Positions 10,834 to 21,536 of a stretch of DNA of 64,000 nt are shown here, one piece after another; the first letter of the stretch is position 1, and every line of letters starts with the position of its first letter. Below the pieces are notes generated by a model. The model was not told the DNA's origin. It worked only from the letters and a program-made list of their open reading frames with translations, and ran no database searches. Both the position numbers and the translations under genes were made by a program. Source of the DNA: Trachythela sp. YZ-2020 (Eukaryota; Cnidaria; Anthozoa; Malacalcyonacea; Clavulariidae); assembly GCA_016169945.1 (NCBI GenBank), contig JADLSH010000393.1, positions 12,519,001 through 12,583,000 on the forward strand, written 5' to 3'.

Positions 10834-12293
10834 TACAGAATCAAAAATACTAAAAGTTTAATCCCAAACATACCTCCAGTTCAACTCAAACAATCTTTAA
10901 TATCTTCTTTATTTCTTGGATTTGACAATAGACTTCTCCATTCGAAAATTTAGCTTTTTATCTGTGTATTTCTTGTAGAAAGTTTTGCTCCGATACGACG
11001 AGTAGAAGTATTTATTTTGAATTTTTTTTTATTTATCGGGTATTTTCCAGCACGCATGTGCTTGCCGTAGTTTGACTATATATGATATATGGTTTGCCTA
11101 AGCGCTTCAGTCATCACAAAAATATCTTATATAGGGTATTTTACAAGATGTTTTTTTCTGCATCTCACTCGATTGAAATTGATGTAGAAAGTTTAGGCGG
11201 ATGGATATTTCGAGGGGTATTTTACCCTGGGGAATCATTCCGGCCACTTAAAAAACCATAGCAACATGGTCTTTGGGCCTCTTCCGGTTGTTTTTGTCTG
11301 AAAGTCCAGTTTGGCCGCACGCTAAGATTTCAAATTTCGCCATAACTTTGTCAATTTTTATTGTTTTTCTTTGAAAGTTGGTCAGTAGGTATTGTTTTTA
11401 AAGCTCTATGAAAACAGAAGTTATAATCGACCAAAAGTACTGAATATATAATTAGTTTACCGATATAATAAATATACCAGATTACTAAGGTTAAAACTCA
11501 CGGAGATCTGTAAAACAATGTGTTTAGCGATTTGTTTGGCATTAGCCAAGAACAGCTTTTGCTGAATCGATTGGTGGTATTTTCGTCCGTTTTGGATGAG
11601 GGGCGCCAAAGATACGAGCGCTCAAAGTCATCCTCTGGAGGATGATATTCGACGGTGCCGTAATGACGTAATGTTAATTTTAATTGTGGCTAACAATCTG
11701 AGATCCGACAAAAATGCCAACCTCGTTCCCAGGCTCTTTACCTACGCTCACCCCCGCTGCGGAAAAGACCCTGGTTCAGGCTGGTCACGTGACACCTTCC
11801 ACAGCTTTGTCCCGTGGGAGGGTAGGCTAAGACGCGTAAAGCGCAAAAGTCGTTTCCGGTAGAAATAAGCGTGTTCAAAGGAGCGGTAAAAATTGCAAAT
11901 AAAGGCTATAAATCAACAAAAAATCGCATTTAAAGATGCAAAAGGGCTCTAAATTGAGTTCTAAATTGAGTTTATAAAATAGCACAGAGGCCTAAAGTAA
12001 CAGTAACAATAGTCCATAACAATTTTTTTGCCACAAGAAATTAATATACAAAGCAACTACAGTATAAACTATTGGGCAACCTTATATGAACAGTATAACA
12101 ATCAAAACTAGAGTAAAAACAATTCGTAACTCAAACTTATTAGTCGAAAAGATACTTATATATTGTAGAATATAGAATTACAAGTTTGATATTAAATAAT
12201 TTAGAATTTGTTTTGTCTTTTGAAACGAGCGAAGCGCCGAAGAGATAGCGGTTTGAAATTTCTCTTCTACAAATGAAGTAACACTGACTGACC
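10834..12293. other. Unassigned stretch
   Basis: No gene is supported. A GC-richer patch at about 11720-11870 starts with CTCGTTCCCAGGCTCTTTAC and resembles a dispersed-repeat fragment. The rest is AT-rich without readable structure. Confidence 0.4.
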
Positions 12294-12296
12294 TAA

Positions 12297-12496
12297 ACCT
12301 GGTTACAGACGAGCAAGTTTTCTATGACAAGTTTTCATACGACAAGTTTTATTTTCTCGTCTGTATGCATGGGCAAAAGTGCGCTTCGCCACTTGTCATT
12401 GAGAGAAAATTGGCAAAATTTAGTACCCATACAAACGAGCAAGTAAAACTTGTCATATGAAAACTTGTCATAAAACTTGCTCGTCTGTAACCAGCT
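12297..12496. mobile_element. 200-bp Harbinger-like MITE with TAA target duplication
   Basis: Terminal inverted repeats ASCTGGTTACAGACGAGCAA extend for about 50 bp at each end. They are flanked by TAA at 12294-12296 and 12497-12499. The element is non-coding. The TAA duplication and termini resemble three other elements in this window (6613, 19229, 39631). Confidence 0.8.
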
Positions 12497-12761
12497 TAAC
12501 TAGTTCAATCAAATAAAAAATCTACCTTGTAGGAAACCAATAGCGAAAAATAAATTGACCAACATTTATGTTACAATTAATGTCAATGGCAACATGATTC
12601 GAACATTATATGTACAAAATAAATTGCCGATACAGCTAAGTAAACATTGGCAAACGCGTAAAAAGCTTTTTCACGTCTATTCTATTGTTCTCGAAATTGA
12701 CTTAATTTGTAACAAGCCAAAGCATGATATATTCAAAATAAACTATAATTTACCCCCTAAG

Positions 12762-13850
12762 CTAAGACCTGTATATGAGGTTGTATGCATTTCATTTAGG
12801 ACAGATTATCTTCACGAAAACACCGCGTGGGCTTGATGACAGGGGGGGTGGAATTTTTTCACGAATACGTTTGTGACCAATTTGTGACCACTGTCAGAGT
12901 TGCCGTGTTAACGAACAAATGTATTCGTGAAAAAATTCCACCCCCCTGTCATCAAGCCCACGCGGTGTTTTCGTGAAGATTGCGCGTGACTTTCAAATTA
13001 CTTTGGCATTATATTTTTTATTCATGTTTATGAAACACATAGGGCCATTTATTGCCACGGATTGGCAGTTAGGTTATCAATTTTTCGATTGGAACTTTTC
13101 TACAATCAAGTATTTCTGGATACTGTTATCTAACTACATTTGACGACGATAAGTGTGATAAATCGGGCAGAGAAGCGGCGAGACATTGCACTTGCGCGAT
13201 AATTGGGCAGAACATCGCTTCTATGATTTCGAAGATAAAATACACTGCACTGCTTCAAAACCTGACGAAACTTGGTTGAATTATTCTTTAGTCAACTATC
13301 ATTAGTCAAGTATAATTTGTGGATAATATGTGTGAGGCTCGGTGATAAAAAGCGAATAAAACGGCAAAATATGGCTGAAATCGTGTTTTGGCGTGGGGTA
13401 AGTGAAATAAACTGTATTGTATTTCAACTTAACAATATCAACCCTCATGAAATCTATTATTATTATATTGGAATAAGTATAGTTTTTGATCCTATGACAA
13501 AAAATTTTAGGAAATGAGAAAACATAGACTTTGCCAGGTGAATGAGTAATGGTGCACAGTCATTTTCTTGTAAAACATTAGACCTAGACAAATTTCACCC
13601 TCCAGTGATCACCCCTAAAAGCAACCATTCTAAACACCATAAGCACTTCAGAAAGTCTGTAGCTTTGATGGTTCAGGAGATGGAGCTATGTCGGTAGTGT
13701 CGTTTCTGGGCGTGGTCATTTTCAGGACTTTCGCACCGGATTCGGGTTTTGGCACATATGCCATGTTGACCGCCATGGTCATTTTACCCTAAAACAGTTG
13801 AGATAATCTGTCCTAAATGAAATGCATACAAACTCATATACAGGTCCTAG
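12762..13850. mobile_element. Non-autonomous TIR element, about 1.1 kb
   Basis: The left end CTAAGACCTGTATATGAG and its continuation (49 bp, 12762-12810) are matched in inverted form at 13802-13850, ending CAGGTCCTAG. A target duplication is not clear; CTAR may be part of it. The interior has no recognisable transposase. A nested hairpin abuts the left repeat (12808-12980). Confidence 0.7.
12808..12980. repeat. Nested perfect-arm hairpin
   Basis: About 60-bp arms run from ATCTTCACGAAAACACCGCG through a GGGGGGTGG block, and are mirrored at 12921-12980. The loop is about 50 bp. Because it abuts the TIR of the larger element it probably inserted into it. Confidence 0.8.
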
Positions 13851-14197
13851 ACTACCCGTGTTAGCATCGCTGTGGACAATATAAAATTGCGCACGGAAAA
13901 ACTCAGCAAAAACTGATATGCATTTATAAAGCTTTTCCTTTTTTTTCAAATGACAATTAAGTAAACTGTATAATTATAATTTACCTCCGTGTTAGCGCCA
14001 CTGTCGGCCAGTAAAATTGTATTAATGCACTGCAAAAAACTCAACTCATGGCATCGTTTGAACATTATGACGCTGTAAATCAAACATAACGGAGCGATCT
14101 TCTTTTCCGTGTTGTAGTTGAACTCCAACAATTCAGATAGAATTCTGAATACTATACAGGATACTCGTCCACGATATAGTCTCCAAAGAGAACGAAC

Positions 14198-14344
14198 TCA
14201 TTCCTTCAAAATTTCTTTAACGAAGAACGGACTTCGTGTCTCTATAACTGCCACATTTCTCAGTTCGCCATTGACGATATTTAGGACATCCGTAAACGGG
14301 ACGGAATCATACGACGCGGATTTGGAAACAGGATCGTTGACAAC
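14198..14344 (-). pseudogene. Second exon of decayed ZAD-type zinc-finger gene
   Basis: After a good acceptor (TACACTACAG at 14345-14354) the minus strand is open for 49 codons to a TGA at 14198-14200. The protein reads VVNDPVSKSASYDSVPF at the start and FFVKEILKE at the end. It joins in phase 0 to the donor at 14501-14504, giving a continuous reading with the upstream exon. No further domain is present. Whether it is transcribed is unknown. Confidence 0.5.
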
Positions 14345-14504
14345 CTGTAGTGTATAGGAGATATTTAGAACCTTTTATTGGCTTTTAAACTTTACTCTTT
14401 AGAGTTCAGTGTATACCGCAAATGATATTGGAAATCTACACATAAATTATAGTATACAATATCTCATTACATAAATGATGAATCATATAAAAAATATAAC
14501 ATAC

Positions 14505-14915
14505 CTCGGATTGTATAGTAAATGTTTCTTTGTTGGATGAAAATGACAGGCTTCGGGTTGATCGCACTTCGCCTTCCAGACTAGTTCTTGCCCTTTTCTC
14601 CTCCGTGATTCGCGTTGAAGGCGAAATATCAATACATCTCTTTGTTTGCATCATAGTTTTTTGGTTCCCACATATCATGCTTTGGAATTTTCCAGAATTA
14701 TCCAGTCGTCTTTCACAAGGTCGGCACACAAGATGAGGAAGGGAGTTCTCTCACCATAGACCGCTTCAGCAAAAGCCAGTAGTTTGACATTTGCTTTATT
14801 GTACAGGTTTTTTGTATATTTTGGCTCATATGCCGCAACAAAGTCGACACATAGACTCGGAGTTTGAAATTGATTTTCCGTATATCTTTTTCGGTGTTTC
14901 CTTAAGTTGAGCCAT
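14505..14915 (-). pseudogene. First exon of decayed ZAD-type zinc-finger gene
   Basis: The start at 14915 reads MAQLKETPKKIYGK, followed by a first metal-binding pair CRLCCG. After a frame slip (near 14840) the text continues as LYNKANVKLLAFAEAVYGE. A second slip near 14755 leads to LPHLVCRPCERRLDN, which supplies the second Cys pair. This order (CxxC, about 60 residues, then CxxC followed by RRL) fits a ZAD-like zinc-binding dimerisation domain. The exon ends at a GTATGT donor. The two frameshifts indicate decay, unless the sequence has errors. Family function in this organism is unknown. Confidence 0.55.
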
Positions 14916-15455
14916 TGCTAATCTGGGCAGGTGAGCCCATGTTTTTGTATTTATTACGCCATTATTCACTCATGCATGAATGTAAAATTGACATGTTTAC
15001 TCAACCACCCCTCCCTCAGTGTTTTCAAAGCGCTAATTAAAAACACCCCAGATTATGGGGTGCCCCAGCGACTAAAAAGCTTTTATGTTCGGCTATGAAA
15101 AAATGCTTTTTGTTACTTAACAATCCTCAGTACATATGACTATATTTTAATATTAAATCTTGTCTATTCTAGTTTTCGCAGTTTCACAATGAACAATTTC
15201 ACAATGAAATTGACAACTATAAATAAATGTCATTTCTGTAAATATATCACTAAAATATGTCACTATTATTTCCGGCACAACTATGTTAAATAATTTCTAT
15301 AGAGTTAGCAAATGGAAGTCAACTGTTCTTTTAAAGCCATTGTAGGAGGCAGTTGAGGATGCAACCCGGTACGGTAGATAAAGACAAGAAGAGACTCGAA
15401 GAGAGAATAATAGTTCCGTTATTGTCCTGTCACAAAGATATCGCAACCTACAAGT

Positions 15456-15642
15456 TAGACTTGCTCCAAGTCTGTCTCTTATAGGGGGAGTATATTAGGG
15501 CGCGCGACAATGCGGGCGGGAGACGGCGGCGAGAAAATTGGGAGAGGCGCGTCCCGCCCGCCGTCCGCCTTAATTCCTTCCGCCCGCATTTTCGCACCCC
15601 CCAACAAAAACCCCTATAAGAGACAGACTTGGAGCAAGTCTA
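15456..15642. mobile_element. 187-bp MITE with long inverted termini
   Basis: Both ends carry TAGACTTGCTCCAAGTCTGT and continue into CTCTTATAGGGG, in inverted orientation. The interior is strikingly GC-rich (GCGGGCGGGAGACGGCGGC) against an AT-rich background. The target duplication is unclear. Confidence 0.75.
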
Positions 15643-15759
15643 CCAACAAGTCTGTGCTTGCATTCACTCATCCTTTAGACGAAGTAGACTTGATACTCCG
15701 CCGTTCTGCGATTTTTTCCAAGCCTAGTGACATTCAAAGCTGGACTATTTGCGCTCGAC

Positions 15760-15880
15760 GCGACCTTTTACCCGCGACCTTTTACCCGCGACCTTTTACC
15801 CGCGACCTTTTACCCGCGACCTTTTACCCGCGACCCGCGACCTTTTACCCGCGACCCGCGACTTAAAACCCGCGACACGC
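15760..15880. repeat. 14-bp minisatellite
   Basis: Tandem units of GACCTTTTACCCGC (about seven copies) degrade into shorter GCGACCC units. All reading frames stay open across it because of the period, so apparent peptides rich in RDLLPATFYPRP are artefacts. Confidence 0.9.
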
Positions 15881-16061
15881 GACTATTATTCAAACTCAGA
15901 AGTCTGGGCTGTCAAACGATCCCATCCTGTTTGTTCTAGCCGGTCTGGCAAGCAAGCTGGCCTTTGCTCATGTAATAACAATTTATCTGGCCAGTTTGGC
16001 AAACAAGTTCAGTTTGAGCAAGAATTAAAATAATTAAATCAGTTAACCTTTTCTCAGTGTA

Positions 16062-18031
16062 ATAGTCGGCCGGCCAAGATATCAAAAAGCGCCTCTAAAA
16101 ACGTTTGATGGCAACTTCGTGTTAGAAGCTGGCAACAAACATATTCATACTCGGATAGATGTAGAGAAAAAGGTTTGAGTTGTTGCCAAGCCGAAAAATG
16201 AATTTTTAAGTGAAAAATCGAGAGTTTTTAGGCCGCCTTCCCGCAACGTCGCGGCAACTAAACTTCAAACGATTGCGAAAATTACGTTGCTATGCTACAA
16301 GTTTCTTTACTCTGATTGGTCATCAATAGCGCTCGCCTAATTAGTCGACCAATGAGCGAAGGTAAACGCATGTGCATTTCTGGTTTTTGTATTCACGATG
16401 TAAACAAACTGAGAAGACCGAGGAAGAAACTTGCAAAATCTTACGATTTCAGCGATATTTAGGTAAGATTTTTCGTGTTAAAGCCATATATATGTACTTT
16501 GTTCAGTGACACTGATTTAGTTAGATTCTACTTGTCTAGTACTTGCCTTTATAGGATATTTGAGTGTTCGTAGTTGTCTAGATTAATAAATACAATCTAA
16601 TTCACGGATTACAGCTAATAGAAAATATACACAACTGATATATTTTGCCGTAAACTTCGTGCGATTATATATTAAGAAACGCACATAATTTCAAGGCTAT
16701 ATATGTATTTCAATTGCCATATAAAATCCATAAAGCAACTTGGAGTAGTAACTAGATTTGGCCAGCGTTACTCTATAATTTTGAGGAAAACAACTATTAC
16801 AGGCTTATTTGAACTAAAAGCTGGCTTTATAAAAGTCTATACTGTACAAGACTGTCAAAAAAGAATACGATATAAATTGACAGGAGCAGGTCTGCTCATT
16901 GGCATTACCATACAAGTATGCACAGTGTCAGTGATTATTATTCTAGTAAGTTGTGCTACAGTAGATTGGAAAATATGATATTTTGTTGACCTAACTCTTA
17001 AACATGACAGAGACGGAATCTTTATATTACAAAATTTAGACAGAATAAAGTCACACATGAATTCAACCCTACTAAACTCACAAATAAATTGCATTGACTT
17101 CATGAACCCAACTAATTTGGAATGTATTACCAAAAAAATGTATGTGAATGTTTTGCAAAAGAAACGCCGATGATATTGCCGCAAATGTCTACCAAATCTT
17201 AGTTTATGTTTGACCATACTAACATCGATGATAGCGAATATTACATGGTTGCGCGGAAATATGGAAATTATTTCGAGTATTGAAGAGAATATTGCTCACG
17301 AGTGAGCGTAGCGAACGAGTGAGCAATATTCTCTTCAACACGAGAAATAAATTCCATATTTCCAAGTAAAAATATCGTTTTTTTTACGTGTGTTTAAATA
17401 CGGTTTTTCTCAGTGGCATAAAACTCTACATAACACTTATGTTTATACAGGTTTATATAATAAAATATATTATAATTTAGCATTTATTTTTGTAAATTTT
17501 CAGCACTCAATATTATAATTTGATTCTGGCTGTATTTAAACATTGAAAAATACTTGACAAAATAGTCAAAGTATTGGCACAACAATAAAATAAATTTGAC
17601 ACACTATTTTTATGGAGTGTATATGGCTTTAACACGAAAAAAGTTACCTAAATATCGCTGAAATCGTAAAATTTTGCAAGTTATTCCCTCGATCTTCTCA
17701 GTTTGTGATTACAAAAACCGGAAGTGCACACACTTTTACGTTCGCTCATTGGTCGACTAATTAAGCGAACGTTATTGATGACCAATCAGAGCAAAGAAAC
17801 TTGTAGCATAGCAACGTAATTTTCGGCAATTTTTTGAAGTTTAGTTGCCGCGAAGTTGCGGGAAGGCGGCCTAAAAACTCTCGATTTTTCACTTACAAAT
17901 TCATTTTTCGGCTTGGCAACAACTCAAACCTTTTTCTCTACATCTATCTGAGTATGAATATGTTTGTTGCCAGCTTCTAACACGAAGTTGCCATCAACCT
18001 GCACCGTTCGATAGCTTGGCCGGCCGACTAT
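16062..18031. mobile_element. About 2-kb non-autonomous DNA element with about 420-bp TIRs
   Basis: The ends are ATAGTCGGCCGGCCAAG and its inverse, CTTGGCCGGCCGACTAT. Inverted homology continues for about 420 bp inward (16062-16490 against 17630-18031), past landmarks such as GGCCGCCTTCCCGCAA and GACCAATCAGAG. The outer TA may be a target duplication. No transposase was recognised; a 91-codon frame at 16703-16978 has no visible domain. A separate hairpin is nested inside (17255-17363). Confidence 0.8.
17255..17363. repeat. Nested hairpin
   Basis: The arms GGAAATATGGAAATTATTTC and GAGAATATTGCTCACGAGTG are mirrored around the centre AGCGTAGCGAAC. Either a small MITE or the centre of the larger TIR element. 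Confidence 0.75.
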
Positions 18032-19225
18032 AAAGACATAGCAGTAAACCAAACCATTTAGCTAGCAGAAGTCAACACATTGCGCTCAATGGAAACCCCG
18101 CGCTTGATCATAATAAACAACAAACACGAAATATGATATTATATCACGAATGTCAAGGCATGTTCGATATTGCGGTTAACTATTGAGTAAGGTAGCACAA
18201 TGACGTTTGCGTAGAGTTGATTATTTGTCATTATTCGAAAGAAAATGATCGAAGAAAAAGATGGCGGTCAAATTATATTATTGCATATATTATATTATGA
18301 GGCGCACTTCGAACGTTTTGTTGAGAAAAAGCACGGTAAAAAGTAAGCTTTACAAGGTGGTCCTCGAGGTGATCATTATACCTTAAAAGAAAGATAATTT
18401 ATCTGTCTAAAGCATACGTATAGCTTATTTCAGAATAAATCTTCCGAGCAAAACAGCAGCAGCCAAAACGTGAGAGAAATATCGACAGACGACAGCTTAA
18501 ATACAAATTATAAACACCAAAAACAATGAGACAAGTGTACGGAAGGCGAATATAAACAGCAAGAAAACAATGAAGTGAATACAATCAACAAAAGGTTACC
18601 TTTCAAGAGAATAAATCAGATATTTTCTTCAGCAAAATTACAGTAAACAGTCAAATCTTGACAGAAAAATCGACAGCTTCTACGTGCCGACTGCCGAACG
18701 CATTTAACTAAACTGCGCATCTACTGCGCATAACCACAATTCCTTGCGTTTAGAAAAATTGAGAAATCAAGCCCCACCGCACAAATTAGGTCTGCTGCTC
18801 GCTCGCTTTAGGCAGCAATAATATTCAATAATTGTCTGGGAGCACGTGCAATGTTTTTGAAATACAGCGCCAAAAAAAAGAAATTCAGTGCGATCATTTG
18901 AATTTCTTTAATTTGTTCAAAAATTATTTTTAACTGAAAAAATTCTTCATGTAAAATTTTCTTGTTGCGTGTTATTCGCAAATTGTAACTAGAAAGTTTA
19001 TCCTTCATGTAAAACTTTTTCACATATATTATTAAGTATAATAGCATGTTTTCTCGTACAATTTTGAAAAAATACATTCGTGAGTTTTTCAAAGACTTCA
19101 AATTGCACTCGTCCTTCGCACTCGTGAAATTTGTACTCGTCTATGTTTTTTTCCAAATTGCACTCCAGACCACGCCATTACCTATAAATAACTTTTGAAA
19201 CTGAGTCTCCTCCTTTGAAGGATTC
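18032..19225. other. No gene seen
   Basis: AT-rich sequence between two transposable elements. Short open frames (for example around 18400-18580 and 18810-19100) are biased to F/I/K/L and show no domain or splice support. Confidence 0.5.
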
Positions 19226-19228
19226 TAA

Positions 19229-19652
19229 GGGGCTGTTTATATGAAAGCCGGGCTGGCTCGCTGACCGGGCCAGCCCGGTAAGCGGGATGAATTTGTCTTG
19301 TGTTTATATGAGAAAATTTCATCCCGGCAGGCGGGATGATTTTGTTGTTTTGACCTTTGACATTGTTTTGACAGTTCTTAAAAATAGCTCGCAGACAAAT
19401 TGGCGGCGGCGTCTCTTTCAACTTTCATCCCGGCAACCGGGCTGGCCCGGTTGGTGAGTGTTTATATGGGGAAATTTTCATCCCGGTAAGCGAGATCTCG
19501 CCTTTTTCAAGCGAGATCTCGGGAACCGGGCCAGCCCGCTTGTCCATATAAACGCACAGTAGTTTTTACTATAAAATCAATTACACGGCGAGATATCGGT
19601 AAGCGGGCTGGCCCGGTCAACGAGCCAGCCCGGCTTCCATATAAACAGCCCC
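19229..19652. mobile_element. 424-bp Harbinger-type MITE with TAA target duplication
   Basis: The termini GGGGCTGTTTATATGAAAGC and the inverse end CATATAAACAGCCCC are PIF/Harbinger-like. They are flanked by TAA at 19226-19228 and 19653-19655. Subterminal repeats of GGGCTGGCCCGG and CGGTAAGCGGG occur several times in both orientations. No coding content. Confidence 0.85.
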
Positions 19653-19762
19653 TAAAAGTTTGATTTTGAATAAATACCTCGTCATCAAGATAACACAAGA
19701 TATCGTGATTGGGCTAAAGGGCGTGGTTGCTCTTGAAATAAAATAAGCACCTATTTCAAAGG

Positions 19763-20768
19763 CGGAGAGTGAAGTCGGAGGAGAAACAGATGAAAAAGTG
19801 ACGTTGAACCCACTAGAAGAATTAGATACACCATATGGTGAAGAGTTTTTATCCGTCATTTGAACTAGAAGAGGAGTCCTTTGTGATTAAATCTGCACCA
19901 GTTGAAAACTTGAACGCGTACCTAGCGTCAAGAGACATTAGTCCGGTTCGTCACACACTCACGGTCCCATGGGAAGAGGCGTCTGAACGCACAAAACGCC
20001 ATTATGTCCGTAAGGGACGAGAAGTAGTTCATGCCTGTCTGGAGGAAATCGTTCCTGGAGAATCTGCTGCGATGCTTGATTGTCTCGTCAAAGACAAGCT
20101 CAAAAATACAACTGATTATTCTTTAGTTGAAGCCCTTTGTGAGTGTTACAAAGCCTTTTGTGAGTTGTCATTGGGGTACAAGAAGGCAAATTCTTTCCAT
20201 CATTGCAGACAAAGTGAGCTTCAGGGAATTGAGAGAATGGATACCTGACCTCACAAGGTACCGCTTCAACATAGCACGTCACCACAAGCTACTGCATGGT
20301 ACAGCCTTTGTATTACCCACAACTGTTAGAAATACTCGTATGTATGTCGACCTCGGGAAATTAGACCACTTCCTCACATTTATCACAAGCACACATATCG
20401 TTCAAGACTTGCCTTTTGGCGAAAAAATCCTTAAGTTGTCCTCAGGTGAACAGATAAGAATCCCGAACGTTGTACGCACCCTAATTCCAAACCAAATCGT
20501 TTGTCAGTACCAAGGATACTGTCAAGAAACTGGTTTCGAGCAAGCCAGTAGTAGCACACTGTGTAGAATTCTCAGCGTTTGTTCTGCATCAGTAAGAAAA
20601 TCTCTTCAAGGCTTAGATTACTTTGCAGCAACCGGGGCCCAAGCCTTTGATGATCTGGAAGATACAGTGGAGAAGATCGTGGATGATTTTGGTAAAGGAC
20701 TTAAATGGGCGAAAGAGATCAATGCGAAGCTTAAAAAGACAAAACGTTATTTTAAGACCGATTACAAG
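19763..20768 (+). pseudogene. Transposase-like (RNase H-fold?) family gene, exon 1 group, frameshifted
   Basis: This belongs to a large uncharacterised family often predicted in cnidarian and other invertebrate genomes; I recognise it from sequence style only. The exon follows an acceptor-like TTTCAAAG at 19755-19762 and opens with LNPLEELDTPYGEEF. It then slips frame near 19855 to continue NAYLASRDISPVRHTL, and slips again near 20180 into ILSIIADKVSFRELREWIPD and LTRYRFNIARHHKLLHG. It ends in DYK at a phase-0 donor (AAG|GTAACG) at 20768. The next exon at 21537 continues in phase. Two frameshifts mark decay. The function is probably that of an old transposon or domesticated gene; that is inference. 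Confidence 0.6.
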
Positions 20769-21536
20769 GTAACGTCACAGAACACGACAAATACATGCAG
20801 TTTGTTTGAGAAACATGAATTTGTATCGTATAATAGTTTAACTGCTTTATATTGTCTACTTTAGTTTTTTATACGTGGGATAATCTCGAGCACAGAGGTG
20901 TTTTTGACAGGAGGTTAAGCTGGATATTCGCATTGGCTAACACAGGGAGTGAACCGTGCTGTTACTGTTAATCAGAACCGTGCTATTACTAAAAATAAAA
21001 CTTTTTACCACATAGGTTCGTGTGGTATTCCCCTTGAGAAGCATGGGTGGCAGATTCGGTTAGCGCGCTGCCTCTTACCTCTGAGTTAAGCCTGCTTCTG
21101 GCAGATAGAGGGGAGGGACGTACTCCAGTTGGGCAACTGTCCTGGGTAAATTCAAGTAAGTAGAGATTGGTTGGTTCTCTCATGTGCTTCGAGGATTTTT
21201 CTCCGGGTACTCCGGTTTTCCTCCCTCATTATCACTAACCCTTAGCCACTAATCATAAGTTAACTTACTAACCCTCGGAGACCTTTGTCAATTGAGTTGT
21301 AGAAACCTGTTAAGGCTTTCCGTCCACCTCAGAGTGGTAAACGAATTAAAACTAAAAAAAATGTCTCTATTCTGTGCGTTAACCCCAAGAAACCCAAATC
21401 GTGTGCTAAATCAATATTACTTACTTATTTCTTTAAAATGGTTATGATGGAATATGTTTGGCTTGCGTGTGTTGGCAAGCCCGCCATATATATAGAATAA
21501 AATAAAATAAGAGTACTTCCTTCTCTACAAAACCAG
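20769..21536 (+). other. Predicted intron of the transposase-like gene, carrying a SINE
   Basis: GT at 20769-20770 and CAG at 21534-21536 bound a phase-0 intron: the exon before ends GAT TAC AAG and the exon after begins GTA CAC GTG. Joining them gives an uninterrupted reading typical of the family, so an intron is more likely than an insertion. A tRNA-derived SINE sits inside. Confidence 0.6.
21030..21340 (+). repeat. tRNA-derived SINE
   Basis: It starts with an A-box-like TTCGGTTAGCGCGCTGCC within a tRNA-like head. The body CTCCGGGTACTCCGGTTTTC is typical of anthozoan-style SINEs as I recall them. It lies within the intron at 20769-21536. No target duplication was defined. Confidence 0.55.

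Noticed and set aside
15510..16033. Overlapping frames with TFYPRPFTRDLLPA repeats
   Set aside because: Produced by the 14-bp minisatellite at 15760-15880.
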